From Quillaja saponaria (taxonomy: Eukaryota; Streptophyta; Magnoliopsida; Fabales; Quillajaceae): a stretch of 64,000 nucleotides of DNA. A program made the translations under genes and the position numbers. The first letter of the stretch is position 1. Every line of letters begins with the position of its first letter. Location of the stretch: the NCBI GenBank assembly GCA_029379385.1, contig CM055615.1:1550001-1614000 (forward strand). The letters are read 5' to 3'. Positions 23,570 through 34,669 of this stretch are shown here, piece by piece. Under the pieces are notes generated by a model. That model was not told the DNA's origin and did not search any database. It saw only the letters and a list, made by a program, of their open reading frames with translations.

Positions 23570-25150
23570 TCTTGGGGTTTCTGACATAAAAGAGCTATTC
23601 CCTTTTTTGGCTAATTAGATCAGGACAGCGACCCTGGAGTCTTGTCATTCTTCAGAATTTTGTATTTTCTATAGTGCTGCTATACAAATTTAAATTTGAA
23701 CTTATTTATCGAAGTTGATTCCAAACATAATGTTAATGAATTGTGTTCCCTCAGCATTTTATCCCAAGTTAATTTAACAAATTTATGCAGAGCTTTACTA
23801 CATAATTTTTTTTGTATGTGTTCTAAGCTGCATGACTTTCATCTATATTTGTGAGAGATGAGATATACACAGGAGTTACAAGGATTGTTTTGAATGAATT
23901 TGAGAATTATAACTCAGCCTGGCTTCTCTCCCTCTTGTGTAGAAATTTAAAGAGAAGTAAATGTTTTGGGTTCACAAACAAAAAATTACTCGGACCTCCT
24001 TTTGAACGGTTGTGGGTAGAAAGAGTTAATCCAAGAAAGAATAGGCTAAGTTATAACTACAGTAGTAGTGGACTAAAGAAATAGAATTAAAATTTTCATC
24101 TGTTGATACATTGGGCATGCTCGAACTAAGTACTAGAGGTGCGGTTAAAATTTTAAAATACCATTTTTATAGCAGAGAAATTAAATTTGTTGAAATGAAA
24201 AAGAAAAAAAAATTGTTATGCAAGCCAACAAAATTTACCAACTTAACATCAAATTTTCCTATAATCCATTCATAAGTAACTACTTATTTAATTCTCATTA
24301 CGCTGAGAGTGAAGAAAAAAAAGTTAATTTAATTTGAAAATTACACTTCTCTCTTTAATCAAATAATCAAATGACGCTAAGATTCAAATTTTAGAGAGTT
24401 GTAATTAACTTTTCTTTTTAATATTATCATATACTTTTAATTTGTTTTCTTAATAATAAATATTGTGCTACCCTAAACTTTATATTTTAATATATTATTT
24501 TTAATTAAATATAATATTTTGCAAATATATAAGTAAATTTAGTTTCTTAGTAATATTTTAAAAGTCACTTTAATTCTTGTATTTAAGTATTATAGTTTAA
24601 ATTATTTAATTGAGTAAAAAAATTAAAAATAAGATAATACAAGATATAGAAAACAAAATTAAATTTATGATATATTCACTAATGAAAGAATAAAATTATT
24701 ATAAATATACTAGCCAGAACTTAGCTCACTTGACATGATAGATGGATTTAGGCTATTCCCCCCCCCCCCTCCCCCCAAGTTGCTCAAAACCAATATCATA
24801 ATCTATAAAAAATACATATTATTTTTAATATATAAATTAGCCTCATCACACGCACTTATACACATGTTCAAAGAATTTTTTATATATACTAGTTTTGTGA
24901 CACTTGCGTTGTGCATAAATTGTGTTTATGATATAAATATATATATATATATATATGCTCATCAATAATTGATGTGCATAGTAAGAAATTAAAGGTAATA
25001 AAAAATAATACTTCAGGTTAATTATATTATACAAGATAATATTATAATTATTTGTATTTTATTAATTAAAAAAAATTGAAAAATTCAGTCTTAAATACTA
25101 TTGATATATAGTTATTGACACATTATAGATTTATTAATATAAAAAGAATT
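23570..25150. other. Intergenic, AT-rich with simple repeats
   Basis: It begins with the RPN8 3' UTR. A run of 11 C, one T and 6 C lies at about 24760-24777, and TA repeats lie at about 24936-24955. A sequence resembling a Helitron 3' end on the minus strand (ACTAG followed by a weak GTG/CAC hairpin) lies at 24888-24926; it is too weak to call alone. No coding frame is recognisable. Confidence 0.45.
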
Positions 25151-25159
25151 AGGACAAAA

Positions 25160-25866
25160 AAAACTAACCCTAATTAAGGTGTCCTAAACTTAATTATGAT
25201 ACCCTAACCCAAATTACGGTAACCTAACCACGAGACCCTGACCCTAATTATGGTACCCTAACTCTAGTTATGATACCTTAACCTTAATCCTAATTACGTA
25301 CCCCTAACCCTAATTATTGTATCCTAATCCTAATTATGATACCCTAACCTTAAACCTAATCCTAATTATCGTACCCTGATCCTAGTTAAGGTACCCTTAT
25401 TCTAATCTTAGTTACGGTACCATAACCCTAACACTAATTATGGTACCCTAATAAAAGTACCCTAGCTCTAATTATAGTACCTTAACCTTAACCCTAATTA
25501 TCGTTCCCTAATCCTAGTTATTGTAACCTAACCCTCAACCTAGTTACAGTACTCTAACCCTAATTACGTTATCCTAACCCTAACACTAATTATAGGTACC
25601 TTAATTAAGGTACCTTAACCCTAATTACGATATCCTAACCTTAACTCTAACCCTAACTCTAATTACGGTACCCTAATTATGGTACCCTAACCCTAACTCT
25701 ACCTAACTCTAACTCTAACCCTAACCTACCTAATTACAGTACTCTAACTCTAATCATGGTACCTTAACCTTAGCTATAATACTACCCTAACCCTAATTAT
25801 TGTACCTTAATCCTAGTTACCATATCCTAACACTAATTATGGTATCTCAATTAAGGTACCCTAATT
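25160..25866. repeat. Degenerate telomere-like CCCTAA / GGTACC array
   Basis: About 700 bp made almost entirely of variants of TAACCCTAATTACGGTACCC. Blocks of one to four CCTAA-type hexamers alternate with ATTAYGGTACC spacers, the latter holding the palindrome GGTACC. Units vary in length and are interrupted by substitutions, so the array is old. The hexamer register CCCTAA differs from the canonical plant telomere heptamer CCCTAAA. The flanks are ordinary AT-rich DNA with no gene. It is best described as an interstitial satellite or minisatellite with telomere-like motifs, not a chromosome end. Confidence 0.9.
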
Positions 25867-25869
25867 CAG

Positions 25870-28221
25870 TATATATCGTGTCAACTCAAGTAGTAATTAA
25901 GTGACTCTTGATCAATTAGTCTGGATTTCTATAATGCATATCATTGTTTTTTCACAAGAAAATGAGTTGTTTACATATGCTAATATGATAAGTTTATGAT
26001 CTATTGTGACTTGTGAAAGTCCTCCAAGGTCATTATAGGATTCGTAAACTGTATTAAGAAGGTAGTCTAATCTCAAATAATAAATAATTGAACATGTATT
26101 TTGCTTAAGTATAATATAACACCTAGCCCTTTGCCCCAAAATAACTTGTGAAAACAGTACCTCGAGAATTTCTTATTATACTGAAAAAAGTCAGTAAGAT
26201 AGTTTGATATCATACTGAAGTAGTCATTTCTAATTCTCTAATGTTTCTCCATACAAAGACGTTTTTGCAGTTTATGAAAATTATTCCCCTCCAGAAGGAT
26301 TTAATCCAAAAGATCTGTATTGCTTGCTTGGAATGCTTGGAAAGGTTGGAAGTCCTCAGCTTGTCTCGTCTCATTTTCGGCTCTGCTCGTTAAGGACTCT
26401 TAAAGATTTTTTGAAAATTCTAATGTTTTGTAGGCAAGGAGAGTTGAACCCAATACCACTTAGTAAGTATTTGTATAAATTACCACTAAACCAAATAACA
26501 ATTCATGTTAGTTTTTTTTATATAAATAAATTTATTATGAATGTATATATAAATAATAAAAAATTTATTAAATAATATTAAACGAGCTAGCTCATGAGTC
26601 GAGTTTTTAAAAGATTAGGCTTGGCTCGTTTTACTAAATGAGCTCAAAATAAAACTCAAGATCGGCTCTTTTTTAAAAAAGCCGAGCTTGATCCGAGCTC
26701 TTAACAAGTAACTCACGAGCTGTTCATGAGTTAGCTCGATTCATTGCCACCCCTAGTGGCAATGATCTATATGTTGAATGTATTCTAAGTGGCAGATTGC
26801 AGTAGTGGGTGGTTGGACGGCCCCAATATGGTGTATACCCCATTCCAAACTTGCGGGGATCTCAGTTGTTATGACTCCGATCGTTCATATCCACTAAAGT
26901 GGCTGAAGGAACTTACCAGAGCTTGGATCCTGTATAACCCCCAATTGCCCTTCCTTAAAAGAGAGCTCTGGGGCTGAAGAAATCCTCCAGTCAAGGAATC
27001 AGAGAACTTGAAAAGCTCTCATTGGATTCTTGATTATGCTATTATGTATTAAGTATCAATTCAATATTCAATACCAACTAGCTTTAAATTGTTTATTTAT
27101 TGTCAGTCATGTCGCAAGTGGATAGACAATCATTAGCAAACATGTAAGCTTTTCTGAAACTTACTTTCTACTATAACAATACTTGCTCTGTCTCACGGTT
27201 CTTTTTGTCCCATATATTCTTAATCTATGATTATGCTTTTCTTCATATGTCTATATATGCACGTACTTACGAGGTAATTTTGAGATTTAGTTGATATGTT
27301 ACTGTAAAAATAATTGTTACATCAGATATCCACCTTTTGCTAGAGCATCGACATTAGAACCAATGCCACCCTACAGTACTGCAATGTTTATTAGCCAGTC
27401 ACTCAATACTTTTTTAAAGTGTCTTGAGAATTTTCTGACTTCTGATTCTATGCTTGTTCTATCCCTTGTCAAATTGGGCTCTATTAGTCAAAAGATTGTA
27501 TTAAAAGTAGATATATATAGAATGGGATAATTGTGATTTAAAGTTGTCTTCTGACGGTGACTCTTTTTGAAGTTTTGGTGGTCTTAGTTTTATTTTTATT
27601 TTTTTTCTCTCTGCCGAGATGAAATGTAGACAGATTATGTTTAGATAGAAACTAAAGAAGCCCCTGTTTGTGAGCTGTGTGGTAGCCATACATCATGTAG
27701 GAACTTTCAATATATTGAGTGGTTAATTCCATCTCTGAGCTAGTACCAACTTAATTGCAGTGGACCTGATTGATTGTAATTGGCTGTACAACATTATCTA
27801 AGATTATCTTCTTTCTCTTTTCCCCTTAATTATGTTCATCTTCATTCATCTCAATTATTTCATATGTTTAAAACTCTCGAGTTTACATTTATTGCTTAAT
27901 TGCACATCATCAAACTCATAATTATTCAGTCTCCTGCTGTCACAGGCTATGAAATGGCTTAGTGCTGTTTTTCTGATGCCGTGGGGAGTTGGATGCCATC
28001 TTCTTTTTCACAAGTTTGAAATTGGTTCAAATGGATGGAAGATCAGAAAGACAAAAAATAGCTGTGTTTGCTACTCTAGTGTTAAATTTATATTGGTAAG
28101 ATTTGCATACTCATTAAGATTTTTCTACAGTTTACTCATAAACATGTTAAACCCAACTCTTGCAATTGCAGCCATGAAAAAGAAATAGTATTATCTAACA
28201 AGGATTTGCAGAGATTTAATT
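25870..28221. other. Intergenic with repeat fragment and possible gene debris
   Basis: A block rich in GAGCTCG/CGAGCC motifs (about 26355-26760) resembles the common plant non-autonomous repeats ending ATTGCCACCCCTAG. It ends in a perfect 9-bp hairpin (CATTGCCAC/GTGGCAATG, 26742-26764). Short open stretches at 26789-26977 and 27949-28060 look slightly protein-like but match no family I recognise and lack a joinable gene structure. Confidence 0.4.
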
Positions 28222-28587
28222 CTATCTTTGTCTAGAGGAAGAAGAATGTAAGAACTCAATGCAATCTTCAAAGGCCTCAGCTCTCTGTGAATCAGTAGGA
28301 TCTGATAATGAATGTGACCTCATCAAAGTAGATGAAGAAACCTTACGTAATGTCCTCCTTCTCATGGAGACAAATTGTATAGCTTTTTCCACCTTTGCTC
28401 CTAAGCCCAGCAAAAGTCTTACCGGAGATAGTTTCGAGTCTTTAGGCACTCTGAGTGTCCAAATTCCAATAATCCTCTTCCTGTTTCCGGCTACTCTTGT
28501 GTTGCCATGGCCACAGCTCTGCATGAGAAAGATACTTGGCTCCTTATCATCAGAACTCAAACACACCCTCTCACTTTTTCTTGACAT
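28222..28587 (-). CDS. Small basic Ser-rich plant protein (Josephin-like type)
   Basis: A single-exon frame of 121 aa starting at ATG 28587 (MSRKSERVCLSSDDKEPS). The frame is also open upstream, but there is no other ATG. The body is basic: QSCGHGNTRVAGNRKRIIGI, then SPVRLLLGLGAKVEKAIQFV and SMRRRTLRKVSSSTLMRSHS. It ends with the acidic box QRAEAFEDCIEFLHSSSS. It resembles short plant proteins often labelled Josephin-like, but no Josephin (ataxin-3 deubiquitinase) catalytic domain is visible, so the label should not be read as enzyme activity. A TATA box about 150 bp upstream and a GA-rich leader support a real gene. Function unknown. The open frame on the opposite strand (28259-28750) is a shadow. 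Confidence 0.7.
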   Translation of the reverse strand: MSRKSERVCLSSDDKEPSIFLMQSCGHGNTRVAGNRKRIIGIWTLRVPKDSKLSPVRLLLGLGAKVEKAIQFVSMRRRTLRKVSSSTLMRSHSLSDPTDSQRAEAFEDCIEFLHSSSSRQR

Positions 28588-28737
28588 TTTAGCAACTATG
28601 AGAGAGAATCCCAATTATAGAAATTACAAACTTCAGCAGCTTCCTTTCTGTCTGGAAGAGCAAAATATTTTTTTGAGGGAGAGAGAGAGAGTTGGGAGGG
28701 GAGATACATATAGACAGTTGGTTAGAGTTGTGGGAAG

Positions 28738-28746
28738 TATTTATAG
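28738..28746 (-). promoter_or_regulatory. TATA box of the small basic protein gene
   Basis: The minus strand reads CTATAAATA about 150 bp upstream of the ATG at 28587. A GA/CT-rich tract (28677-28691) lies between, as in many plant leaders. Confidence 0.55.
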
Positions 28747-28759
28747 GTGAATGAATTTG

Positions 28760-31500
28760 AGGAAACATAAAAGGAAAGGCAAATGATAAAAAAAGGAATA
28801 TAGTGTTATGTGAGGTGCTAAGTTTGGACTCTGCTTCTACAACTTGTATCTCAACTAATACAATAAACTCAAATGTGTTTGGCTACATTTAATTATTTGT
28901 CAGCACAATCAACCAAATATTGTATTAAAAAATCAAAAGAAATTACAAAAATATCATCTTAATCACTGATCTTAAAGTACTCTAAGAAATTGAGTGTAAA
29001 AGAATTATGCAAATTCAAAGATGTAGACTTTGAATACAAGACCAACCAAATCATCTACTTCACATGCATGAGCCCTGAACAGTGAACATCCCCTTATGTG
29101 AATTGTGGACTTAACAGTTACCATTCAAATGTGAGGAGGCTTATTAGTTACAATTATTAAATTGATCAGTTAGTGTGCATTATTAATTTGTTTGAACAAA
29201 GTTTGAAGATTGGACGTGAATGACAATTTTGGAGACCAAGAAAAACATAAAAGGGTTTTGGTCAAAAGAAAGAGTTGGGTGGTGGAGCCTTTTTAAGACA
29301 CAAGAAGAAGATGACAGTGAAATTTGGTTAGTAAGGTTAATAAAAAGAGAAGCAAGACAAAGAAAGAATCACTTGATACTGTTCTTTTTCTAATCAGGCG
29401 TTGCTTTTTAGGTGTTATTACCTGCTACAGCGGGCCTACTCTTGTTTGTTGGTCATGTTCATTCTGTTTCTGAAATCTAAATTCTAGACTTAATGGCCCC
29501 CATCACTATGCTTGTTATATTACTGAGGAAATGAGAAAGAAGATTGGGAATCTGTCTGAATATGGGCTTGGCGTGAAAATTAGGAGACTTGGTAGCATAT
29601 TTTCCTTTTTTCTGCAGTCTAGGACAGAGAAATTAAATAATGACACATGAAAAATCACTTCATGCTTTTGACTGGCGACAAATAGAAGCCTCATACTGTC
29701 ATACACTACTACTCTTGTATCAGAAAAACAGAGCCATGGCAATGTTGCATTGATTGGATAATAATGGTGTCACTCTGATAAGTCGATATCCATTTCAATG
29801 GAATCAGACTATACGTACCCAAATTTTAAACGAAGACAACATTGTTAGGTTTGAGTCGATATCTTGATAAATACAAAATTAATATTAAATATTTGTAAGT
29901 TAGGTTTGAGTAGATTCCTTAATAAATACAAAATCATGTTGAATATCAAGATAAATCTCTGGCCTACTCAAATAAACTTTAAATTAAATTAAATAAACTT
30001 GGAATGGAGTTAAATTCAATTTATTATCATGCCTATAAACAATGTTAAAATGCTGACCACAAGGGTGAGAAAGGTTTTCTTTCATTTTTTAAATTTTAAA
30101 TCTCATCCTCTTATTATTTGAATATAACACCATTAAACATATATATGTACTATAACGTTGACATATATATATATATGGCCTAATTTATTTTGACTTTTAA
30201 TGTTGTGGCCGACCAGATAAGAAAAATATGAATAAGATATTTATGTCTTATCTGATCTAATTATCTGTATAGTACATGTCATAAGATAGAATAAAAAAAA
30301 ATTTTAATTAGAATTTAATTCTGTTAAAGCATAATTATTTTGTTTTTGCGTGGGTGTTGGTATTATGATGGATAAGACAAGAGTGTTAGATAAAAAATCA
30401 AATTCTCAAATTACTGCCCACACAAAAAAAAAATTAATAAATAAAAGTAAGCTTTCTTTATTTTTTACAAAGAGAAAAAAATTATTTAAAAAATCAATAT
30501 TATGAAAATAAATTTTATAAAAATATTTTGCTATGAAAAATAAATATTATTTAAAAATATTCTTCTATGAAAAGATTATTTTACAGATGTTTTGTGTGTT
30601 TTTAAGAAAATTTTTGTGGGAGATGTAAATTAACAATAATTGTTAAAGATAATTAGATTAAAAATAAAAAACTAATTTATGAAGAAAAAATAATAATAAT
30701 CTTATATGAATAAATGATCTTTTTGCTCAAGGTCTATTTGTCCATAAATAATATTAAAATTTGTCCTAGCTGTTCAAGGGTTTTTTTTTTTTTTTTTTTT
30801 TTTCTTTTTAAGAAATAATGTAATAAATATTATAAGAGAGAATGAGGTAAATTTAGAAGAGATTGATTTTTTTTAAAAATAAAATAATAATTGATTAATT
30901 GAAGTTAACAATACTTAGTTTTTTTGTTTCTTAATTTTTTTTCTGTACTTATTAGAGAAAGTGAGTAATTTCTAATAAGTAATGAATTTTAGTTTAAAAA
31001 GAGGTCAAAATTTAGGATGACACTATCCTCCCTTTTAGTATATTTTTTGAATTAGAAATTATATTAAAAAGTCAAATGACACCATAAGGGTGTTCTGGCT
31101 TTTAAAATAATATAAATAGGTAGATAGATATAGATATAATACAACTCCAAATGATTGATAAATATAACTTAAACATATCTTACACGCGTCATGCACCAAA
31201 CACATAGTAAAATAAGTGTTTATATGCATTTATTTTAATCTTTATTAGTCCCCACAAGATACTTTATCTTATTTTATCGTATTCGCATGACCAAACACAG
31301 ATTGACATAACAGTTAAAAATATGTGCTCATTTAATTAACATTTTTATAATTCGAATCTTATTGGAGAGGTCATGTAGAGTAAAATCTTTATAAGTTTCC
31401 TAATACCAGCATAGATGACATACTTTTAATCAAGCAAGAGAGATAAATTTGTCAAGAAAAAAGTAAGTTAGCCTTAACACCCTAACCGTTAGACTAATAA
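28760..31500. other. Gene-poor AT-rich region
   Basis: No coding frames are recognisable. A T run of 23 lies at 30781-30803. TA repeats lie near 30164-30176, and a short AGATA repeat near 31117-31136. The region looks like old degraded repeat DNA. Confidence 0.45.
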
Positions 31501-31536
31501 TCTATATTTTATATAAAAGTGGCTTAATGACAAAAA

Positions 31537-32721
31537 TCTATACTATACATAAAAGTTGCTTAATGGTATAAATTTTTGATTTTCTTAAATATCCTATGAG
31601 TTTTTGTTATTACATAGTTATCTTTAGTTGTTATTTTGCTTCAAATAGATACTATTTTTTTTTTCTAATTCTTCTCCATTTTAATATCAATAGAATTATT
31701 ATTATTTTAGGATTATTGATTTCTTTTTTAATAGTTCTCTCAATATTAATAAATTTATAATTTTTCAATAATTATATGTCAATAGTAATTAAGATTTATT
31801 TTTTGTTTAATAAGTTCCTAGTAATCTTATATTTTTTTTAATTTTTCTCAAATTTATGAATTAAAATTTTTAAAATTATTATGAATTATAAAAAAAATAT
31901 TAAAATTAGTTTTCATGATTATAATTTAAAAAAAAATTAATTCATAAAAAAAATTATATTTTCTTAGAAATAATTTTATGTCAATATTAGTTAATATTAA
32001 ATTTCTCAAATTTTTTTGTTTAATAAGTTCCTAATAAATATAATATTTTAATATTTTTTTCTCAAATTTATGAAATAGGTTTTTAAAATACTATGAATTA
32101 AAAATAGTTACAGTATAATTTTCATAATTATATATTTTTCTTTTAACTTTTAGTGCAAAAAAATTTAATTTCTTAAATATCCTATGAGTTTTTACTATTA
32201 CATAAATACTTTTTAATTGTTATTTTTCTTCAAATATACTATTTATTTTATTTACTTCTTTCATAATTTTCTCTATTTTAATATTAATATTATGTAATTA
32301 TTTTATGACTATTAATTTTTTTATCCTAATTATTTTCAATATTAGTAAATCTATAATGTTTCAGTAACTATATATCAACAGTAATTAAGATTGAATTTCT
32401 CAATTTTTTTAAATTAATAATTTACAAATAATTAAAATATTAAAATAATTTTAAATGCTATGAATGAAAGTAATATTAAGAGTATAGTTTTTATGATTAT
32501 AATATTATTGTATTAATTTTTCTTCGATCTTTAGATTTTAAAAAAAAAATTATATTTATGTTATGAATTAATTTTTTATTAAATTTATCTATTTGTTTTT
32601 CATTTACAATAAGTATGATTTTTTATTAACTATAATTTCTTGATATGTACATCAATTGTGACGAACATATACATATCATAAATACGATTCACGCACAATG
32701 CGTGTGTTATGAAAGAGCTAG
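31537..32721 (+). mobile_element. Non-autonomous Helitron
   Basis: The 5' end TCTATACTATACATAAAAG follows an A. The 3' end has a hairpin (ACGC...GCGT within CACGCACAATGCGTG, about 32689-32705), then CTAG at 32718-32721 followed by T. TC at the start, hairpin plus CTAG at the end and A/T insertion are the Helitron signature, and the 5' end resembles the TCTATA-type starts of Arabidopsis-like Helitrons. The 1.2-kb interior is very AT-rich, without Rep/helicase. A diverged second copy of the 5' terminus lies immediately upstream (about 31500-31530). Blocks near 31570-31730 recur near 32170-32330, indicating internal duplication. Confidence 0.72.
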
Positions 32722-34660
32722 TTTATATGTTAGATCACTAAGTTAAAATATTTAAGTTGGGGTAGGTTATATGTAGTTGGGCTGAGCAATATTCTTTATA
32801 AGCGACTTAATGGGTTGAGCATATGATTGAAAATGAAAAAGAAGCAAAAAGTTGAAATTTATGTTTCACGGTTCACAATTTTGAACATGAAACTAGCAAG
32901 TAAGTACATGATAGGTTCTTAAAATTACTTAGTCCTAATTTTATTTTATTTTATTTTTGAGTAAAAATAGAAAATATATAGGATATGTCACACTTTCCAG
33001 TATGAAATATATATTGCATTCATATTATCACTACTTTTTATCTGGAAAAACCCTCACTGCACCTATATTGGTGCTAAAATTTAGGATTCCTCTAAGGACT
33101 GGGAGGCTTACAATCATTTGTAGAAAATTTACCACCAAATTACTTTCTCTTAAATATGGTATCCGCTAGCCTATGTTAGATATGTCCAAATCACCTCAAG
33201 CACTTTTCTTTTATTTTCTCTTCAATTGGTGGAATCTCAACATTCCTATGTATCTTCTCATTTTGTACTCTACTTTTTTTTATGTCTTATTATCCATCTC
33301 ATGGTTGTCGTGGAGAATTTTCTTTCAGCGTATTTTGAACCTATTTTGAAATGCATTTATTAAATCTTAAAAGAAAAATAAAATCCAAAAACACCAATAA
33401 AAAAAGAAAGAAAAAGGATAACAACTCTAATAAAATTTATTATAATTTCATCTTTTAGTCCTACTATTGGAACCCCAAAATAAATAAATAATTTAAAATA
33501 TCATTTTTACAATAATCTAATCAAAATAGAATAAATTTGGATTCATACACCACAAAAGATATAAAATCTAATAATGAAAATAAATTAAAAACTATATTTT
33601 AAAAATATAATATTACATTTTCATAAATGAAAAAATATTTTAAAAATATTAAAATACAAATTAACCTAAAATAAAATAGAAAATAAAGTAATCTTTGTAG
33701 ATGTCGAGTATGTTAGGTACGTTTAGTATAGTATTATAATTTTTATTTATTTGTGACAATGCTTGAAGATGAAATGAATGGGAGACCTAGGAGAAGATGT
33801 TTGTGTTTTATTTGCATTTTTTTGAAGGGCTGAAGTTGTATTTCCATAAATAGGTAGAGACAAACATCTATTTCCTTTGTTTTTCCTGCTTGCATGATTG
33901 TATGATTTTGAACTGGTTCAATCATGAATTTAGGAAAACTTGCCGAATAATAAGTATAGATGACTTCATGAGAATAATGTATTTGCCCTTTTTTTTTCTT
34001 TTTTTTTTTGTCTTATTGGATATGTGTAAGGGAAGTAGCTTAGAGTTGAGGTAGGCAGTACTTTTCATGTTTACTTCTTTTTATAAACTATTATATATGT
34101 TTGCAATGACAATGTCAAACCCTTAATTCTTTTAATTTAACAATGATCAACTATTTAAGTTTTTATAGTGCAGATCATATAATTCACCTTACTCAATAGT
34201 TGCATTCTTATCATATTTAACATAACCATCATCATAAGACTTTGAATAAATTACATACTACAAAGCAAACCATCTCATTTTGTAGGTTTTTAGAGTTTAA
34301 ACAAAACTTGCATCATTTAGCAAGAATGTCTTAAGCCATACAGGCACAAAATGCATGTTGATCATACAAGCATGCATTCATCACTTAGTCTTACATTCCC
34401 TAGCATCATTGTTACATAGCTTACAAATCATATCTACCTTTTAGCCAAACCAGCAAGCACATAGCACATTCTTGGCTTTCATCATTGAAAATCATACTTA
34501 CACATTTATAATTATAATATCAATAAAATCTAAAGAATATCGGAGTAATTTATAAAAAAATGTTATATCTTTATGTTAAATTTGGATTTGACTAGCTAAA
34601 TTGTTCACCACATGGCTCTTGAGCAATCCTTGTGACTTAGGAAAACTTTGACGATCAAGT
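32722..34660. other. Intergenic, no gene seen
   Basis: AT-rich DNA with T-runs (about 33988-34010). Short open frames (for example 32957-33169) lack homology and coding character. Confidence 0.45.
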
Positions 34661-34669
34661 CAATATAAT

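Noticed and set aside
25160..25866. True chromosome telomere
   Set aside because: The array is degenerate, mixed with non-telomeric spacers and embedded between ordinary sequence with genes on both sides.
25160..25866. CRISPR-like array
   Set aside because: Units are variable in length, with no constant repeat/unique spacer pattern, and the DNA is from a plant nucleus.
26789..26977. 62-codon plus-strand frame as a gene exon
   Set aside because: Slightly protein-like but without a recognisable domain or flanking joinable exons; kept only as possible debris.
28259..28750. 163-codon open frame on the plus strand
   Set aside because: It is antisense to the small basic protein gene, whose frame has promoter support and family-like sequence; the plus frame mirrors it.
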